DNA from: Rhizobiaceae bacterium
GTDB taxonomy: Bacteria; Pseudomonadota; Alphaproteobacteria; Rhizobiales; Rhizobiaceae
NCBI GenBank assembly: GCA_027483885.1
Contig: JAIXTO010000245.1
Coordinates: 21,649 to 85,648, forward strand
Length of the DNA: 64,000 nucleotides
Reading direction: 5' to 3'
Program-made: the position numbers and the translations under genes
In this document: piece by piece, positions 26,074-33,490 of the stretch
Layout: each line of letters opens with the position of its first letter
Numbering within the stretch: the first letter of the stretch is position 1
The notes under the pieces: generated by a model
Told to the model about the DNA's origin: nothing
Database searches by the model: none
The model's input: only the letters and a program-made list of their open reading frames with translations

Positions 26074-26677
26074 CGGCCGCCTTCCTGGCCTCAACGAGGT
26101 CAATCCAGTCCGATGCACGCCTGGCGGCGTCATAGAGCATAGGCTTTGGCGTTTCGAACCACTCGTCCTGGCGCAGTTCACGCTTGTCACGGATATGGGC
26201 GATGGCCGAATCGAGCGTTGGAAACAGATGCGGCTGCTGCTTGTGCAGAAATAGCCCGACCAGCGAAACGGAGCGGCTGCGCCCGCTGCGGCAGTTGACC
26301 AGAACATTGCCACCGTCCTTGAACGGATATGTTTCGCGCCGAGGCAATGTCTGGTTCAAGGCGCCCTGCAGGATATAGTAGCCCCCCAGCATCATCGTAT
26401 CGGGACTGCCGCCGCCGTCGATCATGCCAAGCTTGTAATACCGTATGTCCGAATAACCGCTGGCACAGAGCGTGCCGTCCTCGGCAAGGCTCGGATTGCG
26501 CACGAAATTGATATCGAGATTGATGGCACAGTTCACGACGATGGTAATGCCGTGTTGCTTCAAGAGATCCAGATCCCGCGCGCCCTCCAGACCGCCGATG
26601 TAGAGCGCGGAATTATGGGGGGCGAGGCCTTCCGTGATCAGGCTGATCGCCGGTCGCGAATATACCGGGGCTTCCAT
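26060..26677 (-). CDS. Dual-specificity/tyrosine-type phosphatase domain protein
   Basis: A 205-residue protein with a cysteine phosphatase fold: N-terminal ALYIGGLEGARDLDLLKQHGI (as in DSPc domains), and the P-loop CRSGRSRS with Cys at about residue 129 and Arg at about 135 (CX5R). The usual His before Cys is Asn (VNCRSG), a departure from HCX5R. Start 26677 is chosen because GGAAGGA lies 8-9 nt upstream; two earlier in-frame starts have poor spacing. It is translationally coupled to the metallophosphoesterase. In a transport operon it more likely acts on a small phosphorylated compound such as a phosphoinositide headgroup than on proteins. Confidence 0.82.
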   Translation of the reverse strand: MEAPVYSRPAISLITEGLAPHNSALYIGGLEGARDLDLLKQHGITIVVNCAINLDINFVRNPSLAEDGTLCASGYSDIRYYKLGMIDGGGSPDTMMLGGYYILQGALNQTLPRRETYPFKDGGNVLVNCRSGRSRSVSLVGLFLHKQQPHLFPTLDSAIAHIRDKRELRQDEWFETPKPMLYDAARRASDWIDLVEARKAADAAL

Positions 26678-26765
26678 TCTGTTCATTCCTTCCAAAGGCA
26701 CCGACCTTCCAAAGCAGGGTGGCGAGGCCTTTTAGTCTGCAAGAGATACGTTGTCTTTCGTTGCG

Positions 26766-27893
26766 TCAGGCCGCGTTCGAGCGTGCCCGTGTGGCGGCCG
26801 TCGAGGTGATGATCTTGCCCGTCTTCGGATCAAACACCATCATGTTGCGCGCCACAAATTCCAGCCACACCTTGGCGCTCGGCCAGCTTTCGACAAAGCG
26901 CGGAATGAGAGCCGTGATCGGCGTGCCGTTGGCAGACAGCGAAAGGATCGTCTGCGACCCGGTCGGCTGAACGACGTCAACCTCTGCGGCCAGCCGGTTG
27001 TCCAGGGCTGTTTCGTGAAGGTTGAAATGTTCCGGCCGGATGGCGCAAGTCACCGGACCCGCTTCGCGGGCGATTGCCTGCTCGAGCATGACTTCGACAC
27101 CGTGAAGCTTCAGCACGCTTCTGCCATTTCTCTGTTCGAGCATGCCGTCAAAGACATTGATGCGGGGATCGCCGATAAACTCGGCCACGAACAGATTGGC
27201 GGGCTCATGGTAGATTTCGTAAGGGCTGCCGATCTGCTGGATGACGCCGTCCTTCATCACCACGATGATATCGGACATTGTCAGCGCCTCGACCTGGTCA
27301 TGCGTCACATAAACAGTGGTGGCGCCAAGATCCCGCGACAGGCGCTTCAACTCGGTTCGCATTTCCGTTCTTAAAACCGCATCAAGGTTGGACAGCGGCT
27401 CGTCCATCAGCAGGATGGAATTGCGCGCAGCAATCAATCTCGCAACGGCCACACGCTGTTGCTGGCCGCCTGACTGTTCCGATGGGAAACGCGAGCCATA
27501 CTGTTCCAGCTGCACCTTCTTCAGCGCCTCGGCCAGCCGTGCGTCAATCTCGTCCTTCGGACGTTTTGCCTGATGCAGCGCCAGCGTGATGTTCTTGTCG
27601 ACCTTCATGTTCGGCCAGAGCGCATAACTCTGGAAGATAAAGCCGAGACCCCGCTTTTCCGGCGGCACGAAGCTGCCGTCGCGTCCGGAATAAACCGTTT
27701 TTCCCGCAAGCGTCAGTTCGCCGCCGGAGGGCTGTTCGAGCCCCGCAATGACGCGCAGCGTCGTCGTCTTGCCGCAACCGGATGGCCCGAGCAGCGTGAC
27801 GAATTTCCCCTTCGGGATTTCCAGATCGAGCGGCGGAATGGCAAGATGCGCGCCGTAATATTTGGTGATGCCTTTCAAGGACACTTCGTTCAT
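26766..27893 (-). CDS. ABC transporter ATP-binding protein, PotA/FbpC/UgpC type
   Basis: A 375-residue ATPase with a C-terminal TOBE-like regulatory domain. Seen: Walker A GPSGCGKTTT, Q-loop FIFQSYALWPNM, signature QSGGQQQRVAVAR (Gln replaces the usual Leu), Walker B ILLMDEPLSNLD, switch VTHDQVEA. Start 27893 has GGAGG about 9 nt upstream. It lies in the order permease, binding protein, ATPase with a two-domain permease, as in iron, thiosulfate-like, phosphonate (AEP) and organophosphate importers. Confidence 0.92.
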   Translation of the reverse strand: MNEVSLKGITKYYGAHLAIPPLDLEIPKGKFVTLLGPSGCGKTTTLRVIAGLEQPSGGELTLAGKTVYSGRDGSFVPPEKRGLGFIFQSYALWPNMKVDKNITLALHQAKRPKDEIDARLAEALKKVQLEQYGSRFPSEQSGGQQQRVAVARLIAARNSILLMDEPLSNLDAVLRTEMRTELKRLSRDLGATTVYVTHDQVEALTMSDIIVVMKDGVIQQIGSPYEIYHEPANLFVAEFIGDPRINVFDGMLEQRNGRSVLKLHGVEVMLEQAIAREAGPVTCAIRPEHFNLHETALDNRLAAEVDVVQPTGSQTILSLSANGTPITALIPRFVESWPSAKVWLEFVARNMMVFDPKTGKIITSTAATRARSNAA

Positions 27894-27954
27894 CGGGTTT
27901 CCTCCCCCCAAGGTTTCCGGGTTGCTTCACCGCAACCCGGTGCTCTGGTTTTCC

Positions 27955-29181
27955 TCAGTTGCTGGTCTCGACCACCCAGAAATCGTTCACTTCAGCCACA
28001 TGGTCGCGCTGGTATTCGGCAGATCCAAACATCTTGCGCACCTTCGGCCAGTTTTCGCCGCCCTTCGGCAGCGGCACATCCGTGCGTGGCGAAAACGTGC
28101 CGACCTTGAAATAGGCGGCCATGCCCTGCAGCTTCTTCAGGCTTTCGCCGTCGCGGTAAGGCTTTTCAAGCTTGGTATCGGCGGTCAGATCCTTCGACCC
28201 CATCTGGAAAGCGATGAACAGCTTGGCTGCATTGGGATGCGTCGATTGGCCGGCAATCGCCACATAGGTCGAATAGGCAAACACCCCGGCCGGATCGATG
28301 TCGTAGAGCACGGCATTGGCATAATCGTCGCTGCCGTTCTTGTTGATGTAATGCATGCTGGAGAAGGTGATGGGCGGCTTTGCCTGTCCTTTGAGACCGG
28401 AGGCCGTCGCGAGCTTGGAACCGGAATCGTAGATGACGAGATCGTTCTTCAAGAGCCGATGCAGGAATTCATAACCGGCGTTTTCCATGCCGTCGGACAG
28501 GACGAGCGGCTTTCCGGCATATTTTTCATAGGATTTGGCAAAATCATCGGCGTGTTCGACGATGGAGGTCAAAAGCGCAAGCGAGGTCAGCGAGCCGAGA
28601 GGGCTTTTCATGGCAAAGCGCTTGTTCCATGCCGGTTCGGTCAGCTGCCAGACATTGGTGACCGGCGGCGCATCCTTGTAGGTGTCGGAATTGTACATGA
28701 GCACGGTGGCTTCGATCACCTGCGTCAGCAGCGGTTCGCGCAGTTCGACCGGGATCTTCGCCTCCAGGTAACGCGGCACATAATTGACGATGCGGTGATT
28801 GGGCAGGAGATCGTAGAACATCTGGGCGGTGCCGGCGGTGTTGACCACATCCACGGCAAAGATACCTGCCTGCTGTTCGCGCACCACCTTCTCGATCGTC
28901 TTTTCCGAGCCGAGATCATAGGCGTTGACCTTGATCTCCGGGTAAAGCTTCATGAAGTCCTCGGCCAGCGCATTGACGGTCGAGGAGGAGGAATAGACGG
29001 TCACCTCGCCTTCGGCCTTGGCCTTCTTGACGATCTCCTCCCAGTTCTCGTCCTTGGGCTGGTTGGCGCCAAGTTCTGCCGTCTTCAGCCAGGCATCAAA
29101 TGCGGCATCCTGTGCGCAGGCCGCCGTGCCGATGAGGCATGCGAATGTGGCGATAGCCACCCGTTTCGTGAGCATTCCCAT
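27955..29181 (-). CDS. ABC transporter substrate-binding protein (family 1 / iron-type fold)
   Basis: A 408-residue periplasmic receptor. A signal peptide is clear (LTKRVAIATFACLIGTAA, cleavage probably after ACA before QDAAF). Mature features: EGEVTVYSSSSTVNALAEDFMKLYP, VVNTAGTAQMFYDLLP and KLFIAFQMGS, typical of the iron(III)/2-aminoethylphosphonate group. I do not see the paired tyrosines that would establish iron binding, and the phosphatase neighbours argue for an organophosphate ligand. Start 29181 has GGGAGGAAG 9-11 nt upstream. Confidence 0.88.
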   Translation of the reverse strand: MGMLTKRVAIATFACLIGTAACAQDAAFDAWLKTAELGANQPKDENWEEIVKKAKAEGEVTVYSSSSTVNALAEDFMKLYPEIKVNAYDLGSEKTIEKVVREQQAGIFAVDVVNTAGTAQMFYDLLPNHRIVNYVPRYLEAKIPVELREPLLTQVIEATVLMYNSDTYKDAPPVTNVWQLTEPAWNKRFAMKSPLGSLTSLALLTSIVEHADDFAKSYEKYAGKPLVLSDGMENAGYEFLHRLLKNDLVIYDSGSKLATASGLKGQAKPPITFSSMHYINKNGSDDYANAVLYDIDPAGVFAYSTYVAIAGQSTHPNAAKLFIAFQMGSKDLTADTKLEKPYRDGESLKKLQGMAAYFKVGTFSPRTDVPLPKGGENWPKVRKMFGSAEYQRDHVAEVNDFWVVETSN

Positions 29182-29215
29182 GTGATCTCTTCCTCCCTGT
29201 TGCAAGGTCGCCTCC

Positions 29216-31033
29216 TCAAGCAAACCCCATCTTCGTATTGCGGAAAACCAGCCGGAACAGGATGTTGCAGCCCACGACCAATGCTACGAGCAGCAGGGTT
29301 GCCGCTCCGATCAGCTGGGGAACATCATCCGTCTGATAGGTGTAGATCACGCTTGCCAGCACAGCCGTCGACGGCGTGACCAGCAGGATGATCAGCGAAA
29401 GCTCGCGCATCGTGCCGATGAAGCTCAGCAGCATGCCCGATACCAGTCCCGAGGCGGCAAGAGGTGCCACGATGTGGCGCACACGGCTGACCCAGCCGAT
29501 ACCTTGTACGCGGGCCGATTCTTCGAGGGACTTGTCGATCTGCAGCATCGCGGCAATGCCGGTGCGCGATGTATAGGGCAGGTTCTTCACCGCCGCGATC
29601 AGCACCAGCAGGGCAAATGTCCCGTAAAGTGCCGGGATCGGCCCGACCGGTCGCGAGAACATGCCGATATAGATGGCGCCAAACGCCACGGCCGGAAAGA
29701 TGTAAGGCAGGAAGGCTGCCAGCTCCAGCGCCCGCGAGGACAGGCTTCCGCGTGTCTTCACCACCACGTAACCGATGAGAAAACCGAGAATGCCGGTGGC
29801 AATGGCGGTAAAGAAGGCCAGCCTGAGACTGTTCCAGGCCGCATGCAGGATCTGCGGGTTCTGGAAAACGCCGGCATAGATCGCATTGACGCCACCGCGT
29901 GCGCCAATCCAGTAATGCAGGGTCAGATTGGAAAGGTCATAGTTGCCGGCAGTGCGCGACAGCGATTGCAGCACGAGCAATCCCAGCGGCAGAACCACGG
30001 TCACGCACATCAGCACAACGACGAAGGTGAACACCAGCCATTTGGCGCGGCCGAGATCGATTTCGCGCCGGCGAAATCCCTTGCCGGACATGGTGACGAA
30101 GCTCTTGCGCACACCGATCATGCGCTGGTTGATCCAGATGAACAGAACAGCCATCAACACCAGCACAAGCGCCAGCAGATAACCATCGCCCACATTGCGC
30201 GACCCGATGGCGGCATAGATCTGGGTCGGCAGCACGAAATAACGGATGGGCATGCCGAGCACGGCGGGCGTTCCAAACGAGCCGATCACGCGGATGAAGG
30301 TCATGACAACGGCCGAGCCGACGGCTGGAAGAACAAGCGGCGCGGTGATCGAGACGAACTGGCGCAGCCGCGACATGCCGGCAATGGCGCCTGCCTCTTC
30401 GAGCTGGCTGTCGACCGTGGCAAGCGAGCCGGAAATGATCAGGAAGCCGTAGACGTAATAATGCAGCGACAGGCAGATGATGATGGGTATTCCGCCAAAG
30501 GCGATCCAATCGGGCGGCTGGACGCCAAAGAGATAGGCAAAAACGCCGGACGCTCCGCCTACCCGGTCATTCTTGAAAAAGGTCACCCAGGCCAGCGCCA
30601 TCACCCAGGATGGCAGCATATAGGGCATGACCACCGCCGTGTTGACGAACTCGCGATAGGGCACGTTGGTGCGCACGACGATCCAGGCAAGCAGGGCGCC
30701 CAGCGCCAGGCAGATGATCGTTGCCCCAAATGCCGTGACCAGCGAATTCATGAACGGCTTGTAGAACAGCGCCCAGGAAAGCCGGCTGCCAAAGACGCGC
30801 TCATAGTGGAACAGCGTCAGCTCTCCCGGCTGGCGCCCGGGCAGATAGGCGGAATCATACGGCTGGACGGTGATCGTTTCCCGCACCAGCTGAAACAGCG
30901 GGACGATGACGAGGAGCCCCAGCAGGATGGCAAGGCCAAGCGCTATCAGCCGCTCCGGCGCCGAGACGAAATGCGCCACACGGCGCATCCAGCGCTGGCC
31001 ATCGCGGCTGGCTGTTTCTGAAAATAGGGTCAC
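29216..31033 (-). CDS. ABC transporter permease, duplicated FbpB-type
   Basis: A 605-residue inner-membrane permease consisting of two tandem permease domains (about 12 helices), so one polypeptide forms the whole channel. EAA-type loops are seen in each half (EEAGAIAGMSRLRQFV and EESARVQGIGWVSRV). The start is GTG at 31033, supported by GGGAGGAG 6-9 nt upstream; the frame runs further but without a ribosome site. This two-domain form is usual for iron, thiamine and aminoethylphosphonate importers. It sits between the phosphatase gene and the binding protein. Confidence 0.9.
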   Translation of the reverse strand: MTLFSETASRDGQRWMRRVAHFVSAPERLIALGLAILLGLLVIVPLFQLVRETITVQPYDSAYLPGRQPGELTLFHYERVFGSRLSWALFYKPFMNSLVTAFGATIICLALGALLAWIVVRTNVPYREFVNTAVVMPYMLPSWVMALAWVTFFKNDRVGGASGVFAYLFGVQPPDWIAFGGIPIIICLSLHYYVYGFLIISGSLATVDSQLEEAGAIAGMSRLRQFVSITAPLVLPAVGSAVVMTFIRVIGSFGTPAVLGMPIRYFVLPTQIYAAIGSRNVGDGYLLALVLVLMAVLFIWINQRMIGVRKSFVTMSGKGFRRREIDLGRAKWLVFTFVVVLMCVTVVLPLGLLVLQSLSRTAGNYDLSNLTLHYWIGARGGVNAIYAGVFQNPQILHAAWNSLRLAFFTAIATGILGFLIGYVVVKTRGSLSSRALELAAFLPYIFPAVAFGAIYIGMFSRPVGPIPALYGTFALLVLIAAVKNLPYTSRTGIAAMLQIDKSLEESARVQGIGWVSRVRHIVAPLAASGLVSGMLLSFIGTMRELSLIILLVTPSTAVLASVIYTYQTDDVPQLIGAATLLLVALVVGCNILFRLVFRNTKMGFA

Positions 31034-31107
31034 TCTGTTTCTCCTCCCAGACGGCGCTCCAAGCCGTTTACTCCGCAGATCGCGTGTCAAACGCGACCCC
31101 CTCCCCT

Positions 31108-31947
31108 TCAGGCTGCGTGGTTCCTCTCGCGCCTGCCTTGCGGTTCAGCCAGCACGATGCCGACCGCGTCGCTGACGCCATCGGCGATCGCCGGCGCGCT
31201 GGCAAGAACTGCCCCGCCGGTCTGCAACGATCCGATTTCGAAGAACGGACAAACCCGGCCGCCCGCTTCCGCCACCAGCAACAGGCCCGGCACGCAATCC
31301 CAGGAATTCATGTGCAGCTCGACATAGGCATCCGAGCGGCCGTCCGCGACATAGGCCAGCGCCATGGCACCGGAGCCCGCCCGCCGCACATTGGCGCCCT
31401 TGTCCAGAAGCCGTGTCATGGCATCAAGATATCGGGTGTTGGGGATGCGGGTCGACCAGCCCAGTTCGACCGATGCGATGTCAAAACGGTCGGTACGGGC
31501 CGCCGAGATCGGCTGACCGTTGCGGGTTGCCCCTTCGCCGGCACGGGAAAAATACAGCTCGTCCAGCGCCGGATTGTAGATCGCCGCAAGCTTTGCAACA
31601 TTGCCTTCCACATAACCGATGGAAATGCAGAAATGGGGGATGCCGCGGGCAAAATTGGCAGTGCCGTCAATCGGATCGACCACCCAGACCCGCTCGCGGA
31701 TGTCTCCGCCACCTTCTTCGCCAAAGAAGCTGTCTTCAGGGAAGGCTGCCGCAATACGCTGACGGATATGCGCTTCTGACGCCGCGTCGGTTTCCGTCAG
31801 ATAATCCTGCGGACCTTTCATCGAAAAGTCAGCCGCCTTGCCGTTCTGAAAGCCTTCAAGGACCAGGGCTCCGGCAGAGAGAATGACATCCCGGCACAGC
31901 TGCGCGCGGCCATCCAGATCGTTTGCATAGGTCATTGCTGAAGGCAT
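31108..31947 (-). CDS. Inositol-monophosphatase-family phosphatase
   Basis: A 279-residue Mg-dependent, Li-sensitive-type phosphatase. The metal site is complete: FGEEGGG (first Glu), WVVDPIDGTANFARG (Asp cluster) and SWDCVPGLLLVAEAGG near the C-terminus. The family includes inositol-1-phosphatase, histidinol phosphatase and 3-phosphoadenosine phosphatase. Here it leads an ABC transport operon, so a catabolic phosphomonoesterase role on the imported compound is likely. Start 31947 has GGGAGAGG about 8 nt upstream. The palindrome at 31964 is directly upstream. Confidence 0.9.
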   Translation of the reverse strand: MPSAMTYANDLDGRAQLCRDVILSAGALVLEGFQNGKAADFSMKGPQDYLTETDAASEAHIRQRIAAAFPEDSFFGEEGGGDIRERVWVVDPIDGTANFARGIPHFCISIGYVEGNVAKLAAIYNPALDELYFSRAGEGATRNGQPISAARTDRFDIASVELGWSTRIPNTRYLDAMTRLLDKGANVRRAGSGAMALAYVADGRSDAYVELHMNSWDCVPGLLLVAEAGGRVCPFFEIGSLQTGGAVLASAPAIADGVSDAVGIVLAEPQGRRERNHAA

Positions 31948-31963
31948 GCGTATTCCTCTCCCT

Positions 31964-31995
31964 TGAACACGTGTGCAATATTGCACACGTGTTCA
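31964..31995. promoter_or_regulatory. 32-bp perfect palindrome, candidate LacI-family operator
   Basis: The left half TGAACACGTGTGCAAT is followed by its exact reverse complement; the centre is TGCAATATTGCA. It lies 17 bp before the phosphatase start codon and about 60 bp after the end of the lacI-type gene. A perfect even palindrome with a central TGCA core is the style of LacI-family operators. Binding here would block the whole leftward operon. Confidence 0.7.
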
Positions 31996-32055
31996 CTCGG
32001 TGCAAGCGCGTATCTGGCACCGGTTTGAAAAACTCTGGTCAAGACGTGGATGTCG

Positions 32056-33045
32056 TCAGCGCCGGACGGTGTTGCGCTCGATCAGTGTCACGGGAACATT
32101 GGTGATGACGGACTGACCAAGCTCATGATCGAGCGCTGCCAGCACGGCCTCTGTGAGGACTTCGAACGACTGCGCGATGGTCGTCAGTTCGTAGCTTCTC
32201 CAGGAGGCCTGTGGAATATCGTCAAAACCGATGACGGACAGGTCTTCGGGCACGAGGCGCCCCATGTCATTGCGGGCGCCATCGAGAAAGCCGAGCGCCA
32301 TGATATCGGTGACGCAGAATGCACCGTCGATCTGTCGGTCGCAGAGAAGCTCGCGAGCCGCCTTCAGGCCGGTCTCATAGGTCGTCGGGCCATCGCGCCA
32401 GACGACGATCTCCGTGCCGGCGGCGGTCATGACGCTGGAAAATGCCTCGCACCGGCGCAACTGGGTCGGCGTCTCGGATCCACTTGTGACGACGGCGACT
32501 TTTTGACATCCCGCCGTCTTCAGGCGCTCGGCGGCAAGCGTTGCGCCGGCAATGTCATCGCTGAGGATGATATCGGTATCGGACCTTGCAAGCTGCCGGT
32601 TGATCACGATGAGCTTGACGCCGTTGGCAAGGCATTCGTCGACGATCGACATCGGCGGCTCGCCGGAGAGAACGACAATGGCGCGCGCCCGAAACTCGAA
32701 AATCAGTTCGATCAGCGGCGCAATATCGCTGCGCGCATCCGCAGCATTCAACAGCAGGCATTGCTGGCCGCGCCGCAGCAACCCGATGCTGAGCATGTCC
32801 AGCTGTTTTGCCATGAAGGGCAAAGACAGGTTTGCCCCGACGACGCCCACCAGATTGGAGGAGGAATTGTTGAGCCCCTGGGCAAGCCTGTTGACGCGGT
32901 ATCCCAGTTCCTGGGCGGCTTGCAGCACTTTTCGGCGCACATCGGGCGAGACGCTGGCGCCTTCCGTAAATGTCCGGGAGACGGCAGAGCGCGAAACGCC
33001 TGCTCTTTGAGCGACGTCGACGGACGTGACAAAGGCCTTGGCCAT
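32056..33045 (-). CDS. LacI-family transcriptional regulator
   Basis: A 329-residue repressor. N-terminal helix-turn-helix VTSVDVAQRAGVSRSAVSR and hinge helix YRVNRLAQGL are seen, then a periplasmic-binding-like sensor (LVGVVGANLSLPFM, GFDDIPQASWRSYELTT). It is upstream of and codirectional with the phosphatase/ABC operon, separated by a 108-bp region that holds a perfect palindrome, so it probably represses that operon and responds to the imported compound or its dephosphorylated product. The start MAKAFVT is chosen at the position where LacI proteins begin. Confidence 0.92.
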   Translation of the reverse strand: MAKAFVTSVDVAQRAGVSRSAVSRTFTEGASVSPDVRRKVLQAAQELGYRVNRLAQGLNNSSSNLVGVVGANLSLPFMAKQLDMLSIGLLRRGQQCLLLNAADARSDIAPLIELIFEFRARAIVVLSGEPPMSIVDECLANGVKLIVINRQLARSDTDIILSDDIAGATLAAERLKTAGCQKVAVVTSGSETPTQLRRCEAFSSVMTAAGTEIVVWRDGPTTYETGLKAARELLCDRQIDGAFCVTDIMALGFLDGARNDMGRLVPEDLSVIGFDDIPQASWRSYELTTIAQSFEVLTEAVLAALDHELGQSVITNVPVTLIERNTVRR

Positions 33046-33490
33046 GGAATTCCAGCGCAAAGAAAAGGTTGTAGATCGTTCACCGCACTACGATACTTTT
33101 CTTGTCCATTCAATGTCGGCCTTCCGTCCGGCGTCTCATCATGCCTTGCGCAGAGAGGACGCTCTCGCGGCGCCCGCAACCGCGGCGTCGCCAGGCTCGG
33201 ATTTCCCACCTCCCGGTCGCATCGTCCGCGTCGGCTAAAACCGCCAGCGTCGTCCCGCAATCGCAATATACCGACAGCCGAAGCTGAAGAGCGGTATTCC
33301 GCCATGCTGGACGAACCAGCCATGGCCGCATACCTTAAACGAAATGGCCTCCGGCAAACCCGGTGCGGTTCACCGTTGCCAAGCGAACGCTTTGTCGGCA
33401 TCATCCGGACCGGTCGCGGCCAGAAGCCCTCAGGCGCCGAACGCGACCACCATAGGGAAAGCCGGGCCAAGCGCCCCTGGAACATATCGC
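33046..33490. other. Intergenic region without a supported gene
   Basis: 445 bp between the divergent lacI-type and mscS-type genes. Short frames exist on both strands but lack ribosome sites or recognisable domains. It must hold both promoters. I see no strong palindrome or RNA structure. Confidence 0.6.

Noticed and set aside
26074..26313. 80-residue N-terminal extension of the metallophosphoesterase
   Set aside because: It runs through the upstream phosphatase in another frame; the phosphoesterase domain begins right at 26073.
27955..31033. Iron(III) importer
   Set aside because: The fold group fits, but iron-binding tyrosine pairs are not evident and three phosphatases share the operon.
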